Shown: piece by piece, positions 1 through 6,458 of the stretch
Numbering within the stretch: position 1 is the first letter of the stretch
Layout of the letters: each line of letters begins with the position of its first letter
Source: a virus
Reading direction: 5' to 3' (one strand)
Virus record (IMG/VR): IMGVR_UViG_3300020109_000053
Location: 1-37,902 of that record
Length of the DNA stretch: 37,902 bases
Made by a program: the position numbers and the translations under genes
Notes under the pieces: generated by a model
Databases searched by the model: none
Told to the model about the DNA's origin: nothing
What the model saw: only the letters and a program-made list of their open reading frames with translations

Positions 1-1407
1 GATGTCCTTAGTTCTCCCTTGAGGGAAATCTATGAACTCTTGAGTAAACTCAATATCAGACCTCTTTATAAACATCCTCCCCTCGCTTGCTATAGGCTGG
101 AGAATGTCTCTGATTCTAGCATCTTTACTCCTGTTTGTGCTAACCTTAACGGGAGTACAACTAATATATTTCTTTCTTATTCTGCATTCTTTCTCAATTA
201 CAATTATGAATATTTTCTGGAGAGCAGCAGCTTCGACTCCGAAGACTCGAGGTTGCCATTTAGAGTGCATTGAGAAGATGCTATCCATAACTTTATCGAG
301 GGTATCTCTCGAGGCATATGTGTCTAAAAGGAAACATCTCTCTTTAGAGTCCATTCCCCAGAAAACTATAGCTCTTCTTGAGGCTGTAGGTTTTTCATCA
401 ATCGAGGGATCAAAAGCGGCGACTATGTCTATTTCGCTAAAAGGAACTAATTTGTCGTCTCCTTGGAAATGTATATAAAGCTTATCTCTTACTCGCTCAA
501 ACTCATAATATCTGAGCCAACTCTCTTTGAAATCACAGGAAGCAGGATCAGTAGGATTATTACAATATTGGCTAAAATAGTGTGCAGGATTTTTTAGAAG
601 GAGATCCTCAAAATATTCGTTGGTGTACCACTCAGGAAAAATAGGTTTACCTTCTTCTCTACATTCTCGAGAGTAGATTGAGAACTTTTTAGCATCTTTT
701 TCCATTATATGCTGGTATATGTCTCTTTTGCTCCACCTAGTTCCTAATACTCTGGAGACATATCTCATGGGGCTAACGCTAAGAGATTCCGAGTAATCAA
801 ACCAAGTTATTGCTTTAGACATGATTACTTCTGACTCCATAGCTTCCTTCCCTATAAGGTCATCTAAAATGTGTATCTCGTAGTGTCTACTCTGAGCAGC
901 TCCTCCTACTCCTATTGTTTCTACAGAGGCCTCAGGCCAGACTGCTTTTCTATTTAGCAACATTTCTTTAGCGTTCCATCTTTTTCTGTTAGCCTTATCT
1001 GGAATTAATTGAGGAAACAGGATTCCTAGTAACTCATTAGTATCCCATAAATTCTCAATAATATTAAGAAAATGCTCAGCGTTAGTTGAGCTCTCATTAG
1101 CAATCAATATTCTGACATCACTCCCTCGCATTTCGAGCTCAGGAATAAAGTCTTGGATGTGGATCCAAATGGGGAAACTAATCGTGGAGATGGTACTCTT
1201 GAAATGTTTTCTTGGGAGGAGTACAAGCTGATGCTTAAGACTCATATCTTGAATTCGGTTACAGACTTCTTGGTGTAAGTGAGGGGTTAGGTCGCTAAAT
1301 CCGAGGATGGCTCTGGATAAAAAATAGAGGGACTTCTTGGAGAGTTCCCTTAACTCGTCTAGGAACTTAGGAGAAGCTTTGGCTCTTTCTAAAAGGTCAT
1401 TGCTCAT
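1..1407 (-). CDS. terL: Terminase large subunit, N-terminal 469 residues (cut by window edge)
   Basis: This is the motor ATPase and nuclease that packages DNA into the prohead. The visible part carries an ATPase Walker A-like motif (LLPRKHFKST, about residues 55-64), a Walker B motif (IHILDDLIG) and the start of the RNase H-like nuclease domain (VAAFDPSID, about residue 320). The acidic ATPase and nuclease residues look intact. The reading frame is open to the left edge, so the C-terminal end is missing. Its ATG overlaps the stop of the upstream 207-residue gene (ATGA), and the small terminase subunit lies just before that, so the three genes form one packaging operon read leftward. Confidence is high from motif order and neighbours. 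Confidence 0.93.
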   Translation of the reverse strand, partial: MSNDLLERAKASPKFLDELRELSKKSLYFLSRAILGFSDLTPHLHQEVCNRIQDMSLKHQLVLLPRKHFKSTISTISFPIWIHIQDFIPELEMRGSDVRILIANESSTNAEHFLNIIENLWDTNELLGILFPQLIPDKANRKRWNAKEMLLNRKAVWPEASVETIGVGGAAQSRHYEIHILDDLIGKEAMESEVIMSKAITWFDYSESLSVSPMRYVSRVLGTRWSKRDIYQHIMEKDAKKFSIYSRECREEGKPIFPEWYTNEYFEDLLLKNPAHYFSQYCNNPTDPASCDFKESWLRYYEFERVRDKLYIHFQGDDKLVPFSEIDIVAAFDPSIDEKPTASRRAIVFWGMDSKERCFLLDTYASRDTLDKVMDSIFSMHSKWQPRVFGVEAAALQKIFIIVIEKECRIRKKYISCTPVKVSTNRSKDARIRDILQPIASEGRMFIKRSDIEFTQEFIDFPQGRTKDI

Positions 1408-2027
1408 TTTATCGCCTTGCCACCAATTTTCTCATATCTATTTACAACATTCTCTAAAGTCATAGCCCACTTATCATGGAAATTTAAATTAGGCATTTGT
1501 TTTTTTAATTTTCTAAATTCTTGTATAAATAAATCATAGCCTTCATTCCCATAATTATCTCTTACATATTTTAGTATATCTGACTCTAACGCAGGCTTCC
1601 CTCTCAATATTGCAATTTCATCATAAATTTTGTTCGCAACAGGATATGTTTCCCTAAATTTATTCTGGACTTCTTTTATAAAGAAGTTTTTTCCTTCAGG
1701 AGTTAGTACATCCTTTGCATCACTCGCAGTAGCGAACCTCGTAGCCTTCAGGCCTGCGAACATAAGAGGATTCATCATACCCATAGTAGGATCCTGCCCT
1801 AATAATCCCATCAATATTTTACCTGCTTCTTCATATCTCAGCTTAGGCAAAACTGGAAAAACACTTTCTCCTAGCTCTGGGTCTCTATACGTCTTAGAGA
1901 GCGAGGAGAAGAAATTCTTCCACATATCTAATCCTTGGGGTTTGTAAGCAGAAAATTGTGAGACTACTCTTTGTTGAGATTCAGGAGGGAGAGCTTGAAA
2001 TATATCTCTAAGTATACTCTGAGGCAT
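1404..2027 (-). CDS. Hypothetical protein between terminase subunits (207 aa)
   Basis: I do not recognise this family. The protein is soluble-looking, with an N-terminal helical part (starting MPQSILRDIF), a Gly/Met-rich middle (GLLGQDPTMGMMNP) and a helical, Lys-rich C-terminal half. It starts one base into the stop of the small terminase gene (TAATG) and overlaps the large terminase start by four bases, so it is translationally coupled on both sides. That position suggests a role in packaging or head assembly, but nothing in the sequence shows a catalytic motif. Confidence 0.82.
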   Translation of the reverse strand: MPQSILRDIFQALPPESQQRVVSQFSAYKPQGLDMWKNFFSSLSKTYRDPELGESVFPVLPKLRYEEAGKILMGLLGQDPTMGMMNPLMFAGLKATRFATASDAKDVLTPEGKNFFIKEVQNKFRETYPVANKIYDEIAILRGKPALESDILKYVRDNYGNEGYDLFIQEFRKLKKQMPNLNFHDKWAMTLENVVNRYEKIGGKAIK

Positions 2028-2473
2028 TAATCTAGTTCCTTAGTACTTCCATTTCCTCCACTAACTTTAATTTGGTTGATAGTTTCTAAAATAACGTTCA
2101 TCTTGTTTTCACTCAAAGTTATATTAATCTGAGGACTAGAACTCTCACTTTTGATAGCCCCGCTACCTCTGAGTATATCCAAAGCTAGCAACCTCCTGAG
2201 CCCATTATGCTCGGTTGTCTCTAACATAGTTACCAACTTCTCAGCCGCTCTGGGAGCACTCTCTATTAATACTTTCTGAGCCACCTTTGTAGCCTCATCT
2301 AGCTCTTCTCTTAGCTCTTTAACCACACTCATAAAGAGGGGCGACTTGCTTTGAATACTTAAATGCGAATCAGAGATGCCTAACTTCTCACATATATCTT
2401 TATTTGAGAAGCCTAAGCTCTTCATTCTTGCGGCTTGGTTTAACTTTGGGGGTAGTTCTAACTTTTCATCCAT
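2027..2473 (-). CDS. terS: Terminase small subunit-like DNA-binding protein (148 aa)
   Basis: This is the probable packaging-site recognition subunit. It has an N-terminal helix-turn-helix (MKSLGFSNKDICEKLGIS, about residues 17-34), a helical central part (VVKELREELDEATK) and a polar C-terminal tail, as in small terminases acting with the large subunit encoded two genes later. The frame is open back to a TTG at 2522-2524, but that TTG is part of the -35 box of a strong promoter. The first sensible start is therefore the ATG at 2471-2473, preceded by AAGGA 11 bases upstream. The family call rests on the helix-turn-helix, the size and the location next to terL. Confidence 0.75.
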   Translation of the reverse strand: MDEKLELPPKLNQAARMKSLGFSNKDICEKLGISDSHLSIQSKSPLFMSVVKELREELDEATKVAQKVLIESAPRAAEKLVTMLETTEHNGLRRLLALDILRGSGAIKSESSSPQINITLSENKMNVILETINQIKVSGGNGSTKELD

Positions 2474-2495
2474 AGTTGAATTAGTCCTTGGATAA

Positions 2496-2524
2496 ATTGT
2501 AACATATTTGTTGTCAGTTGTCAA
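2496..2524 (-). promoter_or_regulatory. Sigma70-type promoter for the packaging operon
   Basis: On the minus strand there is a perfect -35 box TTGACA (2519-2524), a 17-base spacer and a -10 box TACAAT (2496-2501). Transcription would begin near 2489, about 15 bases before the ATG of the small terminase. This is the clearest promoter on the minus strand of the window. Confidence 0.8.
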
Positions 2525-2560
2525 GAATTATATTTTATGCCAGTACATAAATCCACAAAC

Positions 2561-2593
2561 GGATTCAACATATCAAAAAGATACCCTGAGTCC
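2561..2593 (-). repeat. 33-bp interrupted palindrome, copy 1 of 4
   Basis: Plus-strand pattern: GGATTCA, 3 bases, TATCA, 3 bases, AGATA, 3 bases, TGAGTCC. The outer arms pair except for one base. Flanks read on the minus strand (TGGATAATTTTGG before, GTTTGTGGAT after) resemble those of copies 2-4 read on the plus strand, so this copy is inverted relative to them. It lies 37 bases upstream of the -35 box of the packaging promoter, a position suited to a regulator site. Confidence 0.85.
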
Positions 2594-2656
2594 AAAATTA
2601 TCCATAATAATACCCTCACATTTACAAACATATAGTGACTTATTCCGAGTCATGTT

Positions 2657-2706
2657 ATGAACTTGTGTGGAGTTATATGGAGTTATATGAACTTATATGG
2701 AGTTAC
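2657..2706. repeat. Short direct repeats (ATATGGAGTTA units)
   Basis: GGAGTTA occurs three times and TGAACTT twice within 50 bases, forming imperfect 11-22 base direct repeats. There is no reading frame here. The role is unknown; iteron-like or slippage-derived are both possible. Confidence 0.55.
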
Positions 2707-2779
2707 TTAAAAGTACTAAAGATATAGAAGGGGGGCTTTGTGATTTTTTTGAATCTAAATTCCCCCTCCTCCCCCTATT

Positions 2780-2845
2780 GATATTTTGTCCCATGCTGTT
2801 GACAATTTGTCCTCGGATGACATTTTGTTCTTAGGATATTTTGTA
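2780..2845. promoter_or_regulatory. Cluster of four GACATTTTGTC-like sites
   Basis: Four related 11-mers lie at 2780 (GATATTTTGTC), 2801 (GACAATTTGTC), 2819 (GACATTTTGTT) and 2835 (GATATTTTGTA), spaced 16-21 bases apart on the same strand. The full form, GACA-N3-TGTC, is a dyad suited to a dimeric protein. Perfect copies are at 3556, 3587 and 5058. The spacing suggests operators or iterons for one protein. Confidence 0.55.
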
Positions 2846-2897
2846 AACGTCTTCACAATCATGATCGTAATTGTGAAAAGATTTCACAAAGTAATCT

Positions 2898-2945
2898 AAA
2901 AAAATGGAGCTATGAAAATTTTTTCGGAAAATGTTTCATAGCTCC
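2898..2945 (-). terminator. Rho-independent terminator after the 66-aa minus-strand gene
   Basis: A perfect 12-bp stem (GGAGCTATGAAA / TTTCATAGCTCC, 2906-2917 and 2934-2945) with a 16-base loop is followed on the minus strand by ATTTTTTT (2898-2905). It would end transcription of the two small minus-strand genes at 2961-3499 and keep it out of the packaging operon. Confidence 0.85.
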
Positions 2946-2960
2946 GATTGTGTGAATTTG

Positions 2961-3161
2961 TTATTCAATCATTAATGCTATAATTTGATACATATGCAAT
3001 CGCTCTTCCATATCATAAGCATACATACGGGGCAATTTAAATTCATCATGAAACATTTGGAAATAATTTTTTCCATCTTTCGGAAAAATATCAATGAACG
3101 TTTTTCCATCGGTTTCAATTATATATCCAACTGATTTAAATTTTTGAATGTCAATTCTCAT
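2961..3161 (-). CDS. Hypothetical protein (66 aa)
   Basis: Small unknown protein beginning MRIDIQKF. A longer frame starts at 3176, but GGAGGTG sits directly before the ATG at 3159-3161, which decides the start. The composition is mixed alpha/beta with aromatic residues (NYFQMFHDEF) and an amphipathic C-terminal helix. It is followed by a strong terminator and preceded by the 92-aa gene, so the two make a short minus-strand transcription unit inside the control region. Confidence 0.75.
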   Translation of the reverse strand: MRIDIQKFKSVGYIIETDGKTFIDIFPKDGKNYFQMFHDEFKLPRMYAYDMEERLHMYQIIALMIE

Positions 3162-3220
3162 TTGACACCTCCACATTTTTTTGAATTTTCCAATTTTACG
3201 GTTTATTCCATTTATTCCGT

Positions 3221-3499
3221 TTATTCACCTTTTGCAGCTTTTATCATTTCATCGAATGAATCGAATCCCTCGTTACGGGCAATCTTATTCAATCTTTCCG
3301 ATTGAGATGTTGAACCTGCGATTTCACGTTGAATCCTGACACGGCGACCGCTTTTCCAATCAGCCATGGCGTTGAGTTTTTCAACGTTGATTAATTCAAC
3401 AAATTCGTTCCATGTTTCGGGCTCGTCAATTTCACGAGATCCAACAAATTGTTTTACACCTTTAATCATTTCGTTTTTTTCCAATGTGATCTTTTTCAT
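3221..3499 (-). CDS. Hypothetical basic/acidic protein (92 aa), possible regulator
   Basis: The start is supported by CGGAGGG seven bases before the ATG. The protein begins MKKITLEKNE, has a basic stretch (KSGRRVRIQRE, about residues 49-59) and a helical C-terminus (EGFDSFDEMIKAAKGE). I do not recognise the family. Its upstream region carries a perfect 11-bp hairpin and two GACA-N3-TGTC sites, so it is the gene most directly placed to be controlled by them, or to encode their binding protein. No definite helix-turn-helix is visible. Confidence 0.75.
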   Translation of the reverse strand: MKKITLEKNEMIKGVKQFVGSREIDEPETWNEFVELINVEKLNAMADWKSGRRVRIQREIAGSTSQSERLNKIARNEGFDSFDEMIKAAKGE

Positions 3500-3528
3500 T
3501 TTTTACCCTCCGATTTTTTAGATTTTTC

Positions 3529-3556
3529 CGAATTTATCGGTTTTGCGATAAATTCG
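3529..3556. repeat. Perfect 11-bp inverted repeat upstream of the 92-aa gene
   Basis: CGAATTTATCG (3529-3539) pairs with CGATAAATTCG (3546-3556) around a 6-base loop. It sits 30 bases before the start codon on the minus strand, in the 5' untranslated leader or operator region. Confidence 0.75.
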
Positions 3557-3597
3557 ACATTTTGTCATTTTATCGAGCACTCGATTGACAAAATGTC
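3556..3597. promoter_or_regulatory. Nested dyad with two GACA-N3-TGTC sites
   Basis: GACATTTTGTCA (3556-3567) and TGACAAAATGTC (3586-3597) are perfect inverted copies, with an inner TCGAG-CA-CTCGA dyad (about 3573-3584). The 11-mer GAGCACTCGAT seen here (3575-3585) recurs at 3818-3828. This looks like a two-site operator in front of the minus-strand 92-aa gene. Confidence 0.6.
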
Positions 3598-3614
3598 CTT
3601 ATTCAATTTTTAAA

Positions 3615-3781
3615 GAACATGATTATTTTATATGCAATCCAAATGCCAAAGATAAAAAAATTTTTTATTAATCATTTCAATATGTTATGCTCCTATGTAA
3701 TTATTTCATAGCTATAAATTGTATGATTTTAGACCTCACATGGACATTTATTGATTTTATTTAATAATATCAATATGTTAT
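3615..3781. repeat. Left inverted-repeat block of the control region
   Basis: It contains two copies of the half-site in minus orientation (3667-3689 and 3763-3781) and a palindrome-like TTGATTTTATT/AATAATATCAA (3751-3773). Read on the minus strand, 3615-3735 resembles 5040-5148 on the plus strand, including CATAAC near the start, TGGCATT and GATTGCATA in the same order, so the two blocks face each other about 1.4 kb apart. Confidence 0.6.
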
Positions 3782-3927
3782 CATGAGATGAAAAAACAAC
3801 ATCAATTATTTTGTTTTGAGCACTCGATAAAATTTGCATACCTAATTACAATTTTGAACATCTCGCAGGATGAATTTGAACTGAGTAATAACTTAGGGTT
3901 GAGGTAAGAAAGAGAGGAGGAGGTTAG

Positions 3928-3981
3928 ATGTTGTTGTGGAGGTTCAGATTATGTTTGAAAATGATATGGATAACGTATTGA
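3928..3981 (+). CDS. Possible 17-aa peptide with strong ribosome binding site
   Basis: GAGGAGGAGG lies five bases before an ATG opening an 18-codon frame (MLLWRFRLCLKMIWITY) that is hydrophobic and basic. The stop falls inside the inverted repeat at 3970. It could be a leader peptide, but at this length it may be chance. Confidence 0.2.
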   Translation: MLLWRFRLCLKMIWITY

Positions 3982-4054
3982 TTTTATTATGATTTTTATA
4001 ATTTTTAAATGTAAATATTTTAACATAAATTCATGAATAAAATCAATATATTAC
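3970..4054. repeat. Inverted repeat of the TTGATTTTATT family
   Basis: The left arm (3970-3998) and right arm (4028-4054) share TATTGATTTTATT in opposite orientation, then a less regular TATGAATTT part, around a loop of about 30 bases. Confidence 0.7.
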
Positions 4055-4294
4055 AATTCCTTAATCCATCATTCTGAATCCCGTTATATATTTGTCTGTC
4101 GCTATGGAGATGGATGTATATGGAGGTACAAGAGTAGCCATATATATAGAAATATATTTTTTTTATTATAATACATATACTACTATCTATTACACTTATA
4201 GCTACGTATGGCTACTTATATGTGATTATATGACTGGTTATGGATGTAGAGAAAGACAGAGAGACAGGGTTCAGAATTAAGATTTAAGGATAAC

Positions 4295-4389
4295 ATAACA
4301 TGTTGATTTTATTAATGAATTTATGTTAAAAATTTTGTTTCAAAATTTAATTTTTTACATTAAATTCATTAATAAAATCAACATGTTAT
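4295..4389. repeat. Long near-perfect inverted repeat upstream of the VRR-NUC gene
   Basis: The arms at 4295-4326 and 4357-4389 match perfectly over 29 bases and then continue with one unpaired base. The half-site ATAACATGTTGATTTTATT starts at 4295, and its exact reverse complement ends at 4389. The loop is about 30 bases of A/T. It ends nine bases before the -35 box of the next promoter. It is not followed by a T-run suited to a terminator. Confidence 0.85.
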
Positions 4390-4397
4390 ATAGGCTC

Positions 4398-4426
4398 TTG
4401 ACAAATTTAATCAAATGTGTTAAAAT
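4398..4426 (+). promoter_or_regulatory. Sigma70-type early promoter
   Basis: A perfect -35 TTGACA (4398-4403), a 17-base spacer and a -10 TAAAAT (4421-4426) give a start near 4433, about 33 bases before the VRR-NUC start codon. It is the best plus-strand promoter in the window and could feed the whole early region. Confidence 0.8.
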
Positions 4427-4465
4427 TTAATCGTCCAAATAAATCCACAGAAAGGAGCTAAAACT

Positions 4466-4930
4466 ATGAACTCAAAGAATGTTAGAGAGAAGGAGAATGA
4501 AGTGATGGAGACTGAAAGTTATGGAGAGTTTAAGGAGAAGATGGAGAGGTTAAGAGGGAGTTACGAAGAGAGAGGGGAAACTAAGGTGGCTGGTAAGTGG
4601 AAAGATTTATATGTTAGTAAGAGCGATATTAAGGGGAAGAGAATAAGGAGTTATAAAATGACTCCTCATAGAGAGGCTGTGTTTAGAGTTAAAAAAGAGT
4701 GTAAGAAGAATAAGATTGAAGTTTTTAGTAGTGGTTGGCCTGATTTGTTGTTGGTTAAGAATAATAAAGTTTGGTTTCTTGAGATTAAGACTGGAAAGTT
4801 GGGGAGATTAAGTTATGTTCAGAATAGAGTTAGAGAGGTGCTGGTTGGTGCTGGAATAAATTATGTGGTTTTTAGATCACATAAGGAGAGGGTAGAAGAT
4901 ATTATTGAAGAGATTGGTAGGAGGGAGTAG
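4466..4930 (+). CDS. VRR-NUC domain nuclease (154 aa)
   Basis: This is a small PD-(D/E)XK-fold nuclease of the VRR-NUC type, a family known for cutting branched or structured DNA. The N-terminal 65 residues are highly charged and helical. The nuclease core follows: VFSSGWPDLLLV (the conserved G-x-P-D, about residues 88-99), LEIKTGKLGRLS (the E-x-K motif, about 107-118), and a downstream Gln in SYVQNRV. All the key residues are present. It is the first early gene behind the promoter, set between the inverted-repeat blocks, so a role in processing hairpins or replication intermediates is plausible, but this is inference from position. Confidence 0.88.
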   Translation: MNSKNVREKENEVMETESYGEFKEKMERLRGSYEERGETKVAGKWKDLYVSKSDIKGKRIRSYKMTPHREAVFRVKKECKKNKIEVFSSGWPDLLLVKNNKVWFLEIKTGKLGRLSYVQNRVREVLVGAGINYVVFRSHKERVEDIIEEIGRRE

Positions 4931-4985
4931 AAAGAGTTTTGTTAGGTGTTGAAATGGGCATATGTATAAAAATGGGCATTGGGAT

Positions 4986-5148
4986 TTGTTAATGATTTCA
5001 ATATGTTATGGGGTTTTGTTGGGTTAGGGGGTCGAAAATTATACAATTTGTACGTTTGACATTTTGTCAGTCATCATAACCCATTGATTTTATTGATGAA
5101 TTATTTTTTATTTTATGGCATTCCGATTGCATACATATATGTCATTGT
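4986..5148. repeat. Right inverted-repeat block of the control region
   Basis: Plus-strand 5040-5148 resembles the reverse complement of 3615-3735: ATACAATTTRTA, then CATAAC..ATTGA, then TGGCATT and GATTGCATA in the same order. Together with 3615-3781 it brackets the hairpins and the VRR-NUC gene. Confidence 0.6.
5058..5068. promoter_or_regulatory. GACA-N3-TGTC operator-like site
   Basis: A perfect GACATTTTGTC 11-mer, identical to the site at 3556. It overlaps a TTGACA-like -35 sequence (5057-5062) that lacks a good -10 partner. Confidence 0.5.
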
Positions 5149-5212
5149 AAATCCAATTTAATCCAAATATTGACACTCCAACAGAACATCGGAGAAAGAA
5201 GGGAGGGCTAAG

Positions 5213-5380
5213 ATGAAAGTTAAAGAATTAATAGATGAATTATCGTTGTTTAGTGGAGCAGGTGATGATGAGGTTATAGTTTATGATAGTGATGGAAACT
5301 ATTACAATATATATGGTGCTTGTATAGATGACGCACCTGCGTTAATTTTTGCTATAAAAATCGATAAAGCAGTTGAATAA
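5213..5380 (+). CDS. Small acidic protein (55 aa), related to the insert in the polymerase gene
   Basis: GGGAGGG lies just before the ATG. The pattern is an N-terminal helix MKVKELIDELS, then DDEVIVYD and a Gly turn with following strands. The same pattern (MIRVGKLRKLLRKIPDKAEVHIH) is seen in the 64-aa protein at 17079, so the two probably belong to one small family. The function is unknown. It is the first gene after the control region. Confidence 0.75.
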   Translation: MKVKELIDELSLFSGAGDDEVIVYDSDGNYYNIYGACIDDAPALIFAIKIDKAVE

Positions 5381-5456
5381 ACAATTAATTCTTCTAATAA
5401 TGTCATGAATTGAATGTTCCATAATAGACCAAAATCTAACTACAAGGAGGGCAGAC

Positions 5457-5678
5457 ATGTATACGAGATTTAATTTTAAAACTAAAAAACAGTTAAAGGA
5501 AGCGGTAAAAAGAGGGGAGATTGTAACTATATTTCAACCAGGGGGTATATTTCATCCAACAGAGGACCAATCAAGTTATACGGGGAAGGCTTATGTAGAA
5601 GGTCCTCATTATCCAGAGGCTCATAAGTGGTATGCTTCGGTTGATGTGGTTGAGGGGAAAGTGGTGAGGGTGAGATAG
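5457..5678 (+). CDS. Hypothetical protein (73 aa)
   Basis: AAGGAGGGCAG precedes the ATG. The protein begins MYTRFNFKTKKQLKEAVKRGE: a short strand and a helix, then a Gly/Pro-rich loop (FQPGGIFHPTE) and a C-terminal strand pair (ASVDVVEGKVVRVR). I do not recognise it. It is followed within 50 bases by a terminator, so it closes the first early transcription unit. Confidence 0.78.
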   Translation: MYTRFNFKTKKQLKEAVKRGEIVTIFQPGGIFHPTEDQSSYTGKAYVEGPHYPEAHKWYASVDVVEGKVVRVR

Positions 5679-5726
5679 TTGAATAAACAACTAGTTCTCC
5701 TAAGCTATAAATATCCAAGTTTAATA

Positions 5727-5778
5727 AAACTCCGAGTGAACTCAAGAGTTTATCTTTATGAGTCCTCGGAGTTTTTTT
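5727..5778 (+). terminator. Rho-independent terminator
   Basis: A perfect 10-bp stem AAACTCCGAG / CTCGGAGTTT with a second small hairpin (AACTC-AA-GAGTT) inside its loop, running into seven Ts (5772-5778). It would end or attenuate transcription coming from the early promoter at 4398. Confidence 0.85.
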
Positions 5779-5877
5779 GTAGAAAGTTCCTATGTTGTTA
5801 TGAGAGAGGAGCTAGGTTTAATGCATTGAATTGGTTTAAGAGGGTAAGTAAGGTGGTTGAGAAGGAGGTGAGTTAGA

Positions 5878-6066
5878 ATGAGTAAGGTAAAGTTTACAAT
5901 AGTTATAGACTTAGAGGTTAGTCTATTTAATTTTATGAGAGCATCTACTTATTTTGATGAGGAGAGCTGTAAGAGGTATGCTAAGAAGTACTTAGGAATT
6001 ATAAGGAGCCATGATGTTATAGATTGTGGAGAGGGAGTTATGTTTAGAAAGGAGGAGGAAGAGTGA
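5878..6066 (+). CDS. Hypothetical protein (62 aa)
   Basis: AAGGAGGTGAG precedes the ATG by seven bases. The protein begins MSKVKFTIVIDLEV and ends in a run of acidic residues (FRKEEEE). I do not recognise it. It starts a run of closely packed small genes after the terminator; no good promoter was found between the two. Confidence 0.75.
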   Translation: MSKVKFTIVIDLEVSLFNFMRASTYFDEESCKRYAKKYLGIIRSHDVIDCGEGVMFRKEEEE

Positions 6067-6067
6067 G

Positions 6068-6208
6068 GTGGAGATAATAGAAGGATGGGTAGTGAAGGGG
6101 TTACCTTTTGTGTTTGATGAGAAGTTAAAAGCTGAGGAGGCTAGGTTTCCTAGGAAGTTAGAGATAAAGAAGTATTATGAGAAAAGTGAGGAAGAGAAAG
6201 ATGAATAA
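6068..6208 (+). CDS. Hypothetical small charged protein (46 aa)
   Basis: The frame opens upstream, but the best start is GTG at 6068, one base after the previous stop and about 12 bases after AGGAGG. The product reads VEIIEGWVVKG and then becomes highly charged (EIKKYYEKSEEEKDE). The start is uncertain; the frame is supported mainly by packing between two other small genes. Confidence 0.5.
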   Translation: MEIIEGWVVKGLPFVFDEKLKAEEARFPRKLEIKKYYEKSEEEKDE

Positions 6209-6287
6209 GGAGTTTATCTGGATAATGTTGGTTGTGGTAGTTTGGGTAGTTATTATTTACATGATTGTTAAGACTATTGGAGGCTAA
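6201..6287 (+). CDS. Single-membrane-segment peptide (28 aa)
   Basis: An ATG at 6201, preceded by GAGGAAGAG, opens a 28-codon frame, MNKEFIWIMLVVVVWVVIIY then MIVKTIGG. Nearly the whole peptide is one hydrophobic helix with a short charged N-terminus. It overlaps the previous stop by eight bases and is followed after one base by the next ATG. It is probably an inner-membrane micropeptide of unknown role. Confidence 0.6.
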   Translation: MNKEFIWIMLVVVVWVVIIYMIVKTIGG

Positions 6288-6288
6288 A

Positions 6289-6456
6289 ATGGCTATAGTA
6301 AAAAGGATACTTATTTATGATGGAGATGATGATTGGGTAGAAGAAACACTTAAGTTAAGTTTTGTAAGTAAACAACCTTTTATTACAAGCAAAGGTAAAA
6401 TTTATGAAGTTGTTAGAGATTATTTGTTTCTTGAAAAGGAGGACAAAACAGATTAG
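6289..6456 (+). CDS. Hypothetical protein (55 aa)
   Basis: TTGGAGG six bases before the ATG at 6289 decides the start; an earlier in-frame start at 6265 would lie inside the membrane peptide and has no ribosome binding site. The protein begins MAIVKRILIYDGDDDW: a strand followed by an acidic turn. The family is unknown. Confidence 0.72.
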   Translation: MAIVKRILIYDGDDDWVEETLKLSFVSKQPFITSKGKIYEVVRDYLFLEKEDKTD

Positions 6457-6458
6457 GT

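Larger units (their letters stand above)
2474..2960. other. Intergenic control segment upstream of the terminase genes
   Basis: No gene is supported here. The segment holds, from the terminase side outward, the late promoter, one copy of the 33-bp palindrome (2561-2593), a short direct-repeat tract with repeated ATATGGAGTTA units (about 2657-2706), a G/C-run pair around 2729-2776, a cluster of GACATTTTGTC-like sites (2780-2845), an inverted repeat TTCACAAT/ATTGTGAA (2852-2877) and a terminator (2898-2945). Confidence 0.7.
3500..4465. other. AT-rich non-coding region with large inverted repeats; candidate replication origin
   Basis: I see no convincing gene in this stretch; one 17-codon frame with a strong ribosome binding site (3928-3981) is noted separately. 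The region holds hairpins, operator-like dyads and several copies of a repeat whose half-site reads ATAACATRTTGATTTTATT. Its high A+T content, repeats and position between divergent gene blocks are what phage origins often look like, but no initiator gene or DnaA-box set was identified. Confidence 0.5.
4931..5212. other. Non-coding segment with right inverted-repeat block
   Basis: No gene is supported. It contains a half-site in minus orientation (4986-5010), a GACA-N3-TGTC operator (5058-5068) and a half-site in plus orientation (5075-5105), followed by TGGCATT and GATTGCATA, which occur inverted at 3630-3655. No convincing promoter was found directly before the next gene. Confidence 0.55.

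Noticed and set aside
19-478. Plus-strand frames at the left edge (84 and 124 codons)
   Set aside because: They lie opposite the terminase large subunit, whose motifs are clear on the minus strand.
4092-4280. 62-codon open frame in the control region
   Set aside because: It starts with no ribosome binding site, runs through TATATA-type low-complexity sequence, and its Tyr/Ile-rich product looks like translated A/T repeat.
5679-5876. 65-codon open frame starting TTG
   Set aside because: It runs straight through the strong terminator at 5727-5778 and has no ribosome binding site; only its end overlaps the ribosome binding site of the next gene.
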